Shown here one piece after another: positions 1 to 8,650 of a stretch of 64,000 bases of DNA. The stretch's first letter is position 1; every line of letters begins with the position of its first letter. This DNA comes from Variovorax paradoxus EPS (GTDB taxonomy: Bacteria > Pseudomonadota > Gammaproteobacteria > Burkholderiales > Burkholderiaceae_C), in NCBI RefSeq assembly GCF_000184745.1, contig NC_014931.1, forward strand, positions 1,798,001 through 1,862,000, in the 5' to 3' direction. The position numbers and the translations under genes are program-made. The notes under the pieces were generated by a model. The model was not told the origin of the DNA, ran no database searches, and saw nothing but the letters and a program-made list of their open reading frames with translations.

Positions 1-1
1 G

Positions 2-223
2 ATGGCCTTCGGGCCGGCGGCGGGGCTCGAGGTGGTCGATGCGCTCATGGACGAGCCGGCGCTCAAGGGCTACCACCTGCTGCCGACGGTGCGCGGCGAT
101 CTGCTCTTCAAGCTCGGCCGCCGCGACGAGGCGCGCAAGGAATTCGACCGCGCCGCCTCGCTCACGCGCAACACCCGCGAACAGGCGTTGCTGCGGGCGC
201 GTGCGCGGGCCTGCACGGCCTAA
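2..223 (+). CDS. C-terminal end of an ECF-type RNA polymerase sigma factor (partial)
   Basis: Only the last 73 codons lie in the window; the 5' part is cut off. The peptide carries the YHLLPTVRGDLLFKLGR and EFDRAASLTRNTREQALL segments. These are typical of the C-terminal helical extension (DUF6596-like) of the large ECF sigma factors that sit with a DGPF/YCII-domain partner. The function would be promoter recognition by RNA polymerase under an unknown signal. The stop codon overlaps the stop of the convergent AraC-type gene by a few bases, so the two genes share one 3' border with no terminator between them. The family call rests on the tail alone. Confidence 0.8.
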   Translation: MAFGPAAGLEVVDALMDEPALKGYHLLPTVRGDLLFKLGRRDEARKEFDRAASLTRNTREQALLRARARACTA

Positions 224-1218
224 GTCTTCAGTGCGGTGTTCGCTTCCGACGGCGAGCCGGGCAATCCGAACTGGTGCCACGCCCGCCGCAGTTGCGTGTC
301 GGAGCCGAAGCCCGACAGCTCCGCCGCACGCGTGACGCTCGCGCCCGACGACAGCGCCAGTTGCGCCGCCGCGAGCCGCAGCCGCCGCAAATAGGCCAGC
401 GGCGCCACGCCCGCATGCTCCACGAAGAGCCGCGTGAGGTGCCGCGCCGAGGTGTGGGCTACCTGGGCCATGCGCGGCACGCTCCATTCGGCCTGCGGCT
501 GTTCGCTCACGGCGTCCTGCACGCGGTGCAGTGCGGCGTGCAGGTGGTTGCGGTAGGCCAGAAAGGGCGAGAGCTCCGGGTCGTGCGGGCCGCGCCGCAG
601 CGCCACCACCATCGTCTGCGCCACTTGCGCCGCGAGCGCTTCGCCGCAGGTCTCGGCGATGCGATGCAGCACGAGGTCGATGCCGGTCGTGACGCCCGCG
701 CTGCTGTAGAGCGGCGGATCGATCACGAACACGCGGTTGCTCACCACGTCGCAGCGCGGCTCCACCGCGCGCAACTCGTCCAGGTGATGGTGGTGTGTGG
801 TGGCGCGCCGCCCCGCGAGCGCGCCGGCATGCGCCGCCAGCACCGCTCCCGCGCAGACCGTGACCAGCTCGACGCGGCCGCGCTCGAAACGCTGGCCGCG
901 CAGCCAGTGCAGCAGGTCCTGTGTCTCGGGGTTGTCGATGGCGATGGTCTGGCCGGTCAGGCCGACGAGCACGACCCAGGCGGGGCCGTCCCATTGCGCG
1001 GGCAGCGGCGAGAGCCCGGCGAGCGCGACGCCGACCGAGGCCATGGACGTCGGCCGCGGGCTGGCGAACTCGATCGCGAAACGCTCGGGCCGGCCCGACG
1101 CCACGAGCCGCTGGTTCGCGATCCGCAGCGCCTCGGCCGGCCCGGCCCAGTCGAGCACGAGGCTGCCGGGGAGCAGCACGAAAACTACGCGGATGGGTGG
1201 CTGCTGTTGTGCGTCCAT
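220..1218 (-). CDS. GlxA family transcriptional regulator (DJ-1/PfpI domain plus AraC HTH)
   Basis: This 332-aa protein has an N-terminal DJ-1/PfpI-like domain (about residues 10-180). The nucleophile-elbow region reads VTVCAGAVLAAHAG. A C-terminal AraC/XylS double helix-turn-helix follows (about 220-325, VPRMAQVAHTSARHLTRLF and the second HTH near ASVTRAAELSGFGSD). Such proteins are DNA-binding activators whose DJ-1 domain probably senses a ligand. The start chosen is the ATG at 1216-1218 (MDAQQQPP), because upstream in-frame sequence is shadow of the preceding gene. It overlaps that gene (1185-1814) by 34 bases, so the two are probably co-transcribed. The ligand is unknown. Confidence 0.88.
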   Translation of the reverse strand: MDAQQQPPIRVVFVLLPGSLVLDWAGPAEALRIANQRLVASGRPERFAIEFASPRPTSMASVGVALAGLSPLPAQWDGPAWVVLVGLTGQTIAIDNPETQDLLHWLRGQRFERGRVELVTVCAGAVLAAHAGALAGRRATTHHHHLDELRAVEPRCDVVSNRVFVIDPPLYSSAGVTTGIDLVLHRIAETCGEALAAQVAQTMVVALRRGPHDPELSPFLAYRNHLHAALHRVQDAVSEQPQAEWSVPRMAQVAHTSARHLTRLFVEHAGVAPLAYLRRLRLAAAQLALSSGASVTRAAELSGFGSDTQLRRAWHQFGLPGSPSEANTALKT

Positions 1219-1814
1219 GCGTAGTCCATCTGGCGCGCGGTGCGTTCGGCCAACGCGCGGCCTGCGAGGCGCTCGACCAGGTGCAGGCTCATGTCGATGC
1301 CTGCGCTGATCCCGGCCGAACTGACGATGCGGCCGGTGTCGACCCAGCGCTCGTCGTCGCGCACGTCGAGTTTCGGGAATTGCGCGCGCAGGTCGGCGAT
1401 GTCTTCCCAGTGCGTGGTGACGGCCTCCTGCGTGACCACGCCGCTCCTGGCGAGCAGGAAGACGCCGGTGCAGACCGAGGCGACGATCTGCGCGCCGGCC
1501 GCGCAATCGGCGATCCAGCGCAGGGTTTCGGGGCTCGCCATCGGCGCATCGACCACGCCGCCGGGAACGATCAGCACGTCGGCGGCCGGGTTGCTTGCGA
1601 CGGTGTGGTCGGCGAGCAGTTGCAGGCCGGCTCGCGCCTGTACGGGCCGGCCGGGCGACGTGAGCGCGACCGACGCGACTTCGAACGGCGCCGCCGTGCC
1701 CGGCTGCAGGCGCTGGCTGACGCGGCTGGCGGTGGTGAACACCTCGAAGGGGCCGGCGAAATCCAACGCCTCGACGCCGTCGTAGGCCAGGATCAGCACG
1801 CGCAACGCGGTCAT
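1185..1814 (-). CDS. DJ-1/PfpI family protein (isonitrile hydratase-like)
   Basis: This 209-aa single-domain DJ-1/PfpI protein starts MTALRVLILAYDGVEALDF. It carries the nucleophile elbow SVCTGVFLLARSG (Cys about residue 105) and a conserved GISAGIDMSLHLVERL segment near the C-terminus. This is the same fold as the first half of the downstream regulator. Members close to this sequence include isonitrile hydratases and many uncharacterised amidohydrolase-like proteins, so the reaction is not settled. The ATG at 1812-1814 overlaps the stop of the upstream cysteine hydrolase (ATGA), which indicates translational coupling in a three-gene leftward operon. Confidence 0.85.
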   Translation of the reverse strand: MTALRVLILAYDGVEALDFAGPFEVFTTASRVSQRLQPGTAAPFEVASVALTSPGRPVQARAGLQLLADHTVASNPAADVLIVPGGVVDAPMASPETLRWIADCAAGAQIVASVCTGVFLLARSGVVTQEAVTTHWEDIADLRAQFPKLDVRDDERWVDTGRIVSSAGISAGIDMSLHLVERLAGRALAERTARQMDYAWTHNSSHPSA

Positions 1815-2377
1815 GCCACTGAACCAGCGCGTTCCAGCGCCTGCGGCACGCTGCAGATCGTCGCGAAACGGCCGGCCAGCACGGCGGCGGTGCGCGACTT
1901 GATGTCGGCCGCCAGCAGCGGTTGGCCGTCGGGCTGCACCATGTCGAAGGTCAGCGTGGCGTCGGTCACGTAGTCGACCTCCCAGCCCAGGTCCGAGGCG
2001 TGGCGGGTGGTGGTTTCGCAGCACTGCTCGGTGCGAATGCCGCTCACGATCAGCCGGCGGATGCCGTTCTCGGTGAGCCAGACATCGAGCCCGCTGTTGA
2101 CCAGCGCGCTGTGGCGGTGCTTGGTGAAGGTGGCGGCAGCCTGGAACGGCACGAGCCCGTCGATTGGGTGGACATGGCCGGATTCCACGGCAAATGGATT
2201 GCTCGCATCGCTGGGCTCATCGACATGGAAGATGCGCACGATCGGCAGGCCGGCCGCCGCGGCGCCTTCGATCAGCGCGTTCTGGGCGGCGAAGTAGGGC
2301 GCCGCGACGCTTTCGTCCCAGTAGGCGCGCTGGCGGAACGATTCCTGGGCGTCGATCACAATCAGACAGGTTTTCAT
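1811..2377 (-). CDS. Isochorismatase-family cysteine hydrolase
   Basis: This 188-aa protein has the isochorismatase-like fold. The N-terminal VIDAQESF supplies the catalytic Asp. FTKHRHSAL contains the Lys. The loop SGIRTEQCCETTTRHA places the nucleophilic Cys after a cis-peptide-like turn (about residues 115-130). The family hydrolyses small amides or enol ethers such as nicotinamide, N-carbamoylsarcosine and isochorismate. The substrate cannot be read from sequence. It is the first gene of the operon with the DJ-1 protein and the GlxA-type regulator. The grouping of two small hydrolases with an AraC-type activator suggests an inducible detoxification or nitrogen-salvage function, which is inference. 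Confidence 0.88.
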   Translation of the reverse strand: MKTCLIVIDAQESFRQRAYWDESVAAPYFAAQNALIEGAAAAGLPIVRIFHVDEPSDASNPFAVESGHVHPIDGLVPFQAAATFTKHRHSALVNSGLDVWLTENGIRRLIVSGIRTEQCCETTTRHASDLGWEVDYVTDATLTFDMVQPDGQPLLAADIKSRTAAVLAGRFATICSVPQALERAGSVA

Positions 2378-2436
2378 GGCGGTGGCTGGCGCGGAAGCGG
2401 AGTGGATGATGCCGCCAATTCTTATGCGCCGCCAGG

Positions 2437-2467
2437 GGTTCGGTCCGCGCCGAAGCGGACCAGAACC
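2437..2467. other. GC-rich hairpin between the AI-2E transporter and the cysteine hydrolase gene
   Basis: An inverted repeat has a GGTCCGC arm at 2442-2448 and a GCGGACC arm at 2455-2461, extended by GGTTC/GAACC on the outside. A second, smaller one (AGGACAT/ATGTCCT) lies at 2477-2495. Neither is followed by a T-run on either strand, so they are not classical intrinsic terminators. They may slow or protect the 3' end of the leftward transporter transcript. Confidence 0.35.
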
Positions 2468-2503
2468 GATCAGATCAGGACATCAAGAATGTCCTGCGGA
2501 GCC

Positions 2504-3589
2504 TCAGACCAGCGATGCGGCCTGCAGCTCTTTCTTCAGGTACGCGTAGTACAGCGGCGCTGCCACCAGCCCGGCCGGCCCGAACACCGCCTCGGCCACG
2601 AACATCACCGCGAGCAGCTCCCACACGCTCATCTGCGTGCGGGCGCCGACCACCTTGGCGTTGATCACGTACTCGGCCTTGTGAATCACGATCAGGAAGA
2701 TCAGGCAGGCCGCCGCCGTGACCGGCGAAACCGACAGGCCCACCAGCGTGATCACCGAATTGCAGACCAGATTGCCCACGATCGGCACCAGCCCCGCCAG
2801 GAAGGTGAGGGTGATGAGCGCCGGCGTGTAGGGCAGGTGGGCGCCCCACAGCGGCATCAGGAACAGCAGGAAGATGGCGGTCAGCAGCGTGTTGAAGGCG
2901 GCGATCCAGAACTGGGCCGCCACGATCTGGGCAAAGGCCTCGCCGAAAGTCTCCACGCGCTGGTGCAGTTGCTCGGCCAGGGGCTTGCGCCGCAGGGGCG
3001 CTGCCGCCACGGCGGCCAGGCTGCCGACGATCAGCCCCACGTAGGAAAAGAGCAGCCCGTGCAGCCAGGCACGTCCGGCCATCGCGAGCGAGCCGGCCTG
3101 CGCGCGCAGGTAGTTGGCGATCACGCGCTGGATCTCGGCCGCGCCTTCGGGCAGGTAGGTCGCGATGTCGGGCGGCAGCTTGGAGCGCAGCTCGAGCACC
3201 GTGCGGGCGGTGTAGTCGAGCAGTTCACGGTACTGGTCAGGCGCATCGACGATGTACTCGCGCGCCTGCGACAGCCCCAGCGTGACCAGCGCGGCCGGGG
3301 CCAGCAGCACCACGATCACCGCCAGTACGCCGGCCCAGCCTGCGGCGCTGGAGCGCATGGCCGGAATGCGCAGCAGGCCCTTTTCGAGCAGGCGGGCGAA
3401 CCAGCGCGTGAGCAGGAAGCCGATGCACACGCAGATGAGGCCGGGCAGCAGGTGCTCCCACATCACCAACATCAGCGCGCCCAGCATCAGCAGATAGCTG
3501 GCGAGCATCACGCCGCGCGAGGCCGTGGTCCGGACGATGGGCGCCGCGGGTGCGGCGGCGGTGAAGGTGGGTTGCGGCTTTTTGGCCAT
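2504..3589 (-). CDS. AI-2E family transporter (PerM/TqsA-like permease)
   Basis: This 361-aa integral membrane protein has seven to eight predicted hydrophobic segments. They form two early pairs (about residues 30-85), a long soluble middle region, and a C-terminal block with the GAHLPYTPALITLTFLAG and PIVGNLVCNSVIT stretches typical of the AI-2E/PerM family (Pfam AI-2E_transport). Members export or take up diverse small molecules; TqsA affects autoinducer-2 in E. coli. No substrate can be assigned here. It reads leftward, downstream of purM with a 53-bp gap, so read-through from purM is possible. Length is usual for the family. Confidence 0.88.
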   Translation of the reverse strand: MAKKPQPTFTAAAPAAPIVRTTASRGVMLASYLLMLGALMLVMWEHLLPGLICVCIGFLLTRWFARLLEKGLLRIPAMRSSAAGWAGVLAVIVVLLAPAALVTLGLSQAREYIVDAPDQYRELLDYTARTVLELRSKLPPDIATYLPEGAAEIQRVIANYLRAQAGSLAMAGRAWLHGLLFSYVGLIVGSLAAVAAAPLRRKPLAEQLHQRVETFGEAFAQIVAAQFWIAAFNTLLTAIFLLFLMPLWGAHLPYTPALITLTFLAGLVPIVGNLVCNSVITLVGLSVSPVTAAACLIFLIVIHKAEYVINAKVVGARTQMSVWELLAVMFVAEAVFGPAGLVAAPLYYAYLKKELQAASLV

Positions 3590-3642
3590 CCGGGGTTCGG
3601 GTGCGCTGCTCGGGTGCTTGGGGAAGGTGGAGTCGTCGGCGA

Positions 3643-4683
3643 TCAGCCCACGACCACCGCGGCGCCTGCGCCGCGCTCGGCGATGACGCCGATCTCATGC
3701 ACCTTTTCGCCCGATGCGCGCAGCGTGGCGGCGCAGGCGGCGGCTTCGGCCGCATCGATGACCACGACCATGCCGATGCCGTTGTTGAAGGTGCGGTTCA
3801 TCTCGATGTCGTCGATGCCGGCGACCTTCTGCAGCCAGGCGAAAAGCTCGGTCTGCGGCCAGCTGCCCTTCTTGAGATGAGCGGCGGTGCCCTCGGGCAG
3901 CACGCGCGGAATGTTCTCGAGCAGGCCGCCGCCGGTGATGTGGGCGAGTGCCTTGATCGGGTGCTTGGCCAGCGCTTCGAGCACCGGCTTCACGTAGAGG
4001 TGGGTGGGCTCCATCACGGCTTCGCGGAAGGGCTTGCCGTCCAGCGTGGCGGGCAGGTCGGTGCCCGCGCGCTCGATCACCTTGCGTACCAGGCTGAAGC
4101 CGTTGGAATGCACGCCGGCCGAGGCCAGGCCGAGCACCACGTCGCCGGGTTTGACGTTCTGGCCGGTAAGGATCTTCGATTTTTCGACCGCACCGACTGC
4201 GAAGCCCGCCAGGTCGTACTCGCCAGCGGGGTACATGCCGGGCATTTCGGCGGTTTCGCCGCCGATGAGCGCGCAGCCCGAGAGCTCGCAGCCGCGCGCG
4301 ATGCCGCCGATGACCGCTGCCGCGGTGTCGATCTCGAGCTTGCCGCAGGCGAAGTAGTCGAGGAAGAAGAGCGGCTCGGCGCCCTGCACCAGCACGTCGT
4401 TGACGCTCATGGCCACGAGGTCGATGCCGACGGTGTCGTGCATGTTCCACTCGAAAGCCAGCTTGAGCTTGGTGCCCACGCCGTCGGTGCCGCTCACCAG
4501 CACCGGCTCCTTGTAGCGCTTGGGCACCTCGAACAGGGCGCCGAAACCGCCGATGCCGGCCAGCACGCCTTCGCGCATGGTCTTCTTGGCCAGGGGCTTG
4601 ATGCGGTCAATCAGCGCGTCGCCGGCATCGATATCGACACCGGCATCCTTGTAGCTGAGCGGGGTGGGCGTAGGGGAGGTCAT
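3643..4683 (-). CDS. purM: Phosphoribosylformylglycinamidine cyclo-ligase (AIR synthetase)
   Basis: This cytosolic enzyme of de novo purine synthesis closes the imidazole ring of FGAM using ATP to give AIR. The 346-aa protein matches the normal family length. It shows [20 protein letters not shown] at the N-terminus, the ATP-site motif [34 protein letters not shown], and the C-terminal [17 protein letters not shown] and [10 protein letters not shown] signatures. The ATG at 4681-4683 is chosen because the protein begins exactly where homologues do. It is divergent from hda, with about 130 bp between the starts for both promoters. Confidence 0.97.
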   Translation of the reverse strand: MTSPTPTPLSYKDAGVDIDAGDALIDRIKPLAKKTMREGVLAGIGGFGALFEVPKRYKEPVLVSGTDGVGTKLKLAFEWNMHDTVGIDLVAMSVNDVLVQGAEPLFFLDYFACGKLEIDTAAAVIGGIARGCELSGCALIGGETAEMPGMYPAGEYDLAGFAVGAVEKSKILTGQNVKPGDVVLGLASAGVHSNGFSLVRKVIERAGTDLPATLDGKPFREAVMEPTHLYVKPVLEALAKHPIKALAHITGGGLLENIPRVLPEGTAAHLKKGSWPQTELFAWLQKVAGIDDIEMNRTFNNGIGMVVVIDAAEAAACAATLRASGEKVHEIGVIAERGAGAAVVVG

Positions 4684-4816
4684 GGGTGTGCGAAAGCGAA
4701 CAAGAGAGCCCACAAGAGGCGGGGTGGTAGAGGCGCCGGCAACCGGAGCGGCCCGGCCGATAGAATTCCTGTTGATTTTAAGGGCCCCAGCGGCCCCCTC
4801 CATGAACCTTCCCGGG

Positions 4817-5503
4817 ATGAAACAGCTCGCGCTCGATATCGGCATTGCGACGGGCCCCAGCTTCGACGCCTTTTTTGCCGGCCCCAACGAGGCGGCGCTG
4901 CGCCACCTGCAAGTGTGGGTGGGCAGCGCCGGCAGCCCCGCGCTGCACTCGCCGGTGCCCACCTATCTTTGGGGCGAAGGCGGCAGTGGCAAGACCCATC
5001 TGCTCGAATCGGTGCGTGTCGCACTGCGCGAGCAGGGCGCGAGCGTGGGCTGGCTGCACGCCGGCCTGCTCGAGCCGCCCGAGTTCGACGAGCGCTGGGG
5101 CGCCGTGCTGCTCGACGACGTGCACCTCTACACCGCCGTGCAGCAGCACGCGGCCTTCAACTGGTTCGTCAACGCCCAGACCCTGCAGCGCGGCGTGGTC
5201 GCCGCCGGCGCGCTGCCGCCGGCCGACCTGCCGCTGCGCGAAGACCTGCGCACCCGCCTGGGGTGGGGCCATGTGTTCCACCTGCAGGTGCTCAGCGAAA
5301 CCGAACGCCGCGCGGTGTTGCGCCAGGCGGCGGATGCGCGCGGCGTGATGCTGTCCGACGACGTGCTCGATTTCATGCTGCACCGCTTCAGCCGCGACCT
5401 CGGCAGCCTGATGGAACTGCTCACGCAGCTCGACGGCTACGCGCTCCAGACACAACGCGCGATCACCATCCCGTTGATCCGATCCATGCTCGAAAACGAA
5501 TAA
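4817..5503 (+). CDS. hda: DnaA regulatory inactivator Hda
   Basis: This DnaA-like AAA+ protein works with the beta clamp to stimulate ATP hydrolysis by DnaA after initiation. The 228-aa product starts MKQLALDIG, a segment typical of the family that contains the clamp-binding QL-x-L-type motif. It has Walker A GEGGSGKT (about residues 53-60), Walker [10 protein letters not shown] (about 97-105) and the sensor/box VII helix [13 protein letters not shown]. An in-frame ATG at 4802 would add five residues; I prefer 4817 because homologues begin at MKQLALDIG. It is divergent from purM and 18 bp upstream of pcnB, with which it is probably co-transcribed. Confidence 0.93.
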   Translation: MKQLALDIGIATGPSFDAFFAGPNEAALRHLQVWVGSAGSPALHSPVPTYLWGEGGSGKTHLLESVRVALREQGASVGWLHAGLLEPPEFDERWGAVLLDDVHLYTAVQQHAAFNWFVNAQTLQRGVVAAGALPPADLPLREDLRTRLGWGHVFHLQVLSETERRAVLRQAADARGVMLSDDVLDFMLHRFSRDLGSLMELLTQLDGYALQTQRAITIPLIRSMLENE

Positions 5504-5521
5504 GAAGAGCTTTCACAACCA

Positions 5522-7153
5522 ATGATCAAGACATTCATCGACAAGCTGCTGGGCAAATCCGCCGGCGGCACGCAGGGCAAGAGCCGCTTCGGCAAGCGCC
5601 AGGAGGTGCCGGCAGAGGTTCACAAAATCGATCCGGCCCTGGTCGACGAACGCGCGAAGAACGTGGTCACCACGCTCCAGCAGGCGGGCTACGAGGCGTA
5701 CGTGGTGGGCGGCGCGGTGCGTGACCTGCTGCTGGGCCTGCGTCCGAAAGACTTCGACGTGGCCACCAATGCCACGCCCGAGCAGGTGAAATCGCTGTTT
5801 CGCCGCGCCTTCATCATCGGGCGGCGCTTTCGCATCGTGCACGTGGTGTATGGCCGGGGGCGCGAGCACGAGGTGATCGAGGTCTCGACCTTCCGCGCCT
5901 ACATGGACAGCGCCGCCGCCGAGCAGGTGGCCGGCAACGAGCGCACCAGCAAGGGCGAGCTCGCGAGCATGAAGCATGCGGTGGACGCAAGCGGCCGGGT
6001 GCTGCGCGACAACGTCTGGGGTCCGCAGGAAGAAGACGCGGCGCGCCGCGACTTCACCGTCAACGCCATGTACTACGACCCGGCCAACCAGGTGGTGGTC
6101 GACTATCACAACGGCATCAAGGACGCCCAGAAGCTCACGCTGCGCATGATCGGCGACCCGGTAACCCGCTACCGCGAAGACCCGGTGCGCATCATTCGCG
6201 CCATTCGCTTCTCGGCCAAGCTCGCGGCGCTGGGCTTCAAGATGGAGGCGAAGACCGCCGCGCCGCTGATCGAGTCGAGCAAGCTCCTGGCCGACGTGCC
6301 GCAAAGCCGCATGTTCGACGAGATGCTCAAGCTCTTGCAGACCGGCCATGCCATCGCGACGATCGAGCAACTGCGAAAGCTGGGGCTCGCCACCGGCATT
6401 TATCCGCTGCTGGACGTGGTGGTCGAGCGCGCCGACCAGCCGTTCGTGAAGGCGGCCCTGCAGGACACCGACCGCCGCGTGGGCGAAGGCAAGCCTGTGG
6501 CGCCCAGTTTCCTCTTGGCCTGCGTGCTGTGGGCCGACGTGCGTGACGGCTGGGCCCAGCGCCAGGAAGGCCGGCACGGCCAGCGCCCGCAGCCGCCGTT
6601 CCCGGCGCTGCAGGACGCGATCGACGACGTGTTCAATTCGCGCATCGGCGACGTGTCGGGCCGCGGCAAGCTGGCTGCGGACATGCGCGAGATCTGGATG
6701 ATGCAGCCGCGCTTCGACAAGCGCACCGGCTCCACGCCCTACAGCCTGGTCGAGCAGGCGCGCTTTCGCGCTGCTTTCGACTTCATGCGGCTGCGCGCCG
6801 ACGTGGGCGAGGTCGGGGAGGCGATTGCCGAGTGGTGGCAGGAATTCAGCACGGCCGACGACGTGCGCCGCCAGGACCTGCTGGAGCAGGTGCGCGACGA
6901 GCAGAAGACCCGCCAGCGCGTGCGAGTGCGCGAAACCCCGCCGCCGTCGAAGCCACGCAGCGAGCCGGCCGGCCGGCAGCGCCAGGGTGAAGCCCTGGTC
7001 CAGGATTCGGAACAGGACGAAGAAGTCGAAGTCGAGGCTGGCGCCGTGCCGCCCGATGGCGAGGCACCCGCGGTGCGCAAGCGCCGGCGTCGCCGCAAAC
7101 CCCGGACCGGTGGCGGTGGTGGTGAGGGCGGCGGGAGCGCCGACGGCGCATGA
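5522..7153 (+). CDS. pcnB: Poly(A) polymerase I
   Basis: PcnB adds 3' poly(A) tails to RNA and so promotes decay. The 543-aa protein has the class II nucleotidyltransferase core: GGAVRDLLLG (about 63-72) and the metal-binding DFDVATNATP (about 77-86). The RRDFTVNAMYYDP segment and the RNA-binding neck helices follow (DPVRIIRAIRFSAKL). PcnB is told apart from CCA-adding enzyme by its long N-terminal basic region (MIKTFIDKLLGK...) and a highly basic, low-complexity C-terminal tail (RKRRRRRKP then a Gly run). The tail overlaps folK by 4 bases (ATGA), indicating coupled translation. Confidence 0.95.
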   Translation: MIKTFIDKLLGKSAGGTQGKSRFGKRQEVPAEVHKIDPALVDERAKNVVTTLQQAGYEAYVVGGAVRDLLLGLRPKDFDVATNATPEQVKSLFRRAFIIGRRFRIVHVVYGRGREHEVIEVSTFRAYMDSAAAEQVAGNERTSKGELASMKHAVDASGRVLRDNVWGPQEEDAARRDFTVNAMYYDPANQVVVDYHNGIKDAQKLTLRMIGDPVTRYREDPVRIIRAIRFSAKLAALGFKMEAKTAAPLIESSKLLADVPQSRMFDEMLKLLQTGHAIATIEQLRKLGLATGIYPLLDVVVERADQPFVKAALQDTDRRVGEGKPVAPSFLLACVLWADVRDGWAQRQEGRHGQRPQPPFPALQDAIDDVFNSRIGDVSGRGKLAADMREIWMMQPRFDKRTGSTPYSLVEQARFRAAFDFMRLRADVGEVGEAIAEWWQEFSTADDVRRQDLLEQVRDEQKTRQRVRVRETPPPSKPRSEPAGRQRQGEALVQDSEQDEEVEVEAGAVPPDGEAPAVRKRRRRRKPRTGGGGGEGGGSADGA

Positions 7154-7809
7154 GCGCGTCCGACCAGCCGAAGGACGGCAAGAAGAACCCCAAGGCCAGT
7201 GACAAGGCCAAGGCCGCTCCGTCGCGCGCGGGTGGTGCGAAGCCCCCGTCGGCAGGTGCCAGGAAAGGCCCGCCCGGCGGTCCCCCCGCACGCCGTGCGC
7301 CTGCCCGTGCCCCCACGAGCCGCCCCCGCGGCCCGCGCGAGGACTACCCGACCGTGCAGGCCTTCGTCGCCATCGGCGCCAACCTGGGCGATGCCGAGGC
7401 TTCGGTGAAGGCTGCCATGGCCGCCATCGGCGCGCTGCAGCGCACCACGGTGACCGCCCGCTCGTCGCTCTACCGCAGCGAACCGGTGGATGCCGAAGGC
7501 CCGGATTTCGTCAACGCCGTGGTGGCCGTGCGAACCGGCCTGGATGCCGAGCAATTCCTCGTGGCATTGCAGCGCCTGGAGACGCAGGCCGGCCGCGAAA
7601 GGCCGTTTCCCAACGCGCCGCGCACGCTCGACCTGGACCTCCTGATGCATGGCAATTCGGTGATGGACACGCCTACGCTGACCCTGCCGCATCCCCGCAT
7701 GCGCGAACGCGCCTTCGTTCTGAAGCCGCTCGCGGAGATCGCCCCGGACAAGGTGCCGCGCGCGGCGCTGGCCCGCGTCACGGGCCAGGTGGTCAAGCGC
7801 ATCGTCTGA
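7150..7809 (+). CDS. folK: 2-amino-4-hydroxy-6-hydroxymethyldihydropteridine pyrophosphokinase (HPPK)
   Basis: HPPK transfers pyrophosphate from ATP to 6-hydroxymethyl-dihydropterin in folate synthesis. The catalytic domain starts near residue 70 with FVAIGANLGD, followed by SSLYRSEPV, GPDFVNAVVAV, RTLDLDLLM (metal ligands) and LPHPRMRERAFVLKPL, all standard HPPK signatures. The protein is 219 aa, about 60 longer than typical HPPK. The extra N-terminus is a disordered Lys/Pro/Ala-rich stretch. If the stretch is not translated, an internal start would be needed, but no good one is seen. It overlaps pcnB by 4 bases. Confidence 0.94.
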   Translation: MSASDQPKDGKKNPKASDKAKAAPSRAGGAKPPSAGARKGPPGGPPARRAPARAPTSRPRGPREDYPTVQAFVAIGANLGDAEASVKAAMAAIGALQRTTVTARSSLYRSEPVDAEGPDFVNAVVAVRTGLDAEQFLVALQRLETQAGRERPFPNAPRTLDLDLLMHGNSVMDTPTLTLPHPRMRERAFVLKPLAEIAPDKVPRAALARVTGQVVKRIV

Positions 7810-7991
7810 GAAACCGCACGGCAAGCGCCCCGCTTTGCCTTGCGATGGTTCGGCAATCGGCACCCTGATTTCGGGCAATCCGGCGACCGGGAAAGCCGGC
7901 GCGCCGGGACAAGGTCGTCGCTCCCGTTAAACTTCGCCGGTTTTTCATGAAGGTGTCATCCAGTTGTGGTTGGCACACCCCAGGAGTTTCC

Positions 7992-8636
7992 ATGTTCGGC
8001 AAGCTGCTGCCCCGCGAGGGCAATTTCTTCGAGATGTTCAACCAGCACGCCGAGCGCATCGTGGAGGCGGCGAGGGCTTTCGAGCAACTCGTCGCCAACT
8101 ACAGCGACGTGCACCTGCGGGAGCAGTACAACCGCGACGTCGACAACGCCGAGCGCGCGGCCGACCGTGTGACGCACGACGTCAACCGGCTGATCCACAA
8201 GACCTTCATCACGCCCATCGACCGCGAGCAGATCCACAAGCTCATCAACACGATGGACGACGTGGCCGACCTGATCCAGGACTCGGCCGAGACGATGGCG
8301 CTGTACGACGTGCGCCACATGACCGACGAGATCGTGCGCCTGACCGCCCTGAGCGTGAAGTGCTGCGACCGCCTGAAGGACGCCGTCAAGTTCCTCGGCA
8401 AGATCGCCGACCCGGCCGTGGCCGAGGCGACGCTCAAGACCTGCGAGGAAATCGATCGCCTCGAATCGGACGCCGACCGCGTGATGCGCAGCGCCATGAG
8501 CAAGCTGTTCCGCGAGGAGCCCGATGTGCGCGAGGTGATCAAGCTGAAGGCGATCTACGAGCTGCTCGAGACGATCACCGACAAGTGCGAGGACGTGGCC
8601 AACGTTATCGAGGGCATCGTCCTCGAGAATTCCTGA
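7992..8636 (+). CDS. DUF47 family protein (PhoU-like partner of phosphate transporter)
   Basis: This 214-aa, almost entirely helical protein of the DUF47/TIGR00153 PhoU-like family begins MFGKLLPREGNFFEMFNQHA. The conserved metal-site-like pattern appears as NAERAADRVTHDVNRLIHKTF and CEEIDRLESDADRVM. Its repeats resemble the two three-helix bundles of PhoU. Such proteins are almost always encoded immediately upstream of a Pit-type phosphate transporter, as here (14-bp gap), and are thought to modulate its activity. The start at 7992 is preceded by AGGAG at 7982-7986; an in-frame ATG at 7947 is rejected. Confidence 0.92.
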   Translation: MFGKLLPREGNFFEMFNQHAERIVEAARAFEQLVANYSDVHLREQYNRDVDNAERAADRVTHDVNRLIHKTFITPIDREQIHKLINTMDDVADLIQDSAETMALYDVRHMTDEIVRLTALSVKCCDRLKDAVKFLGKIADPAVAEATLKTCEEIDRLESDADRVMRSAMSKLFREEPDVREVIKLKAIYELLETITDKCEDVANVIEGIVLENS

Positions 8637-8650
8637 GCGGGTAGCGATCG

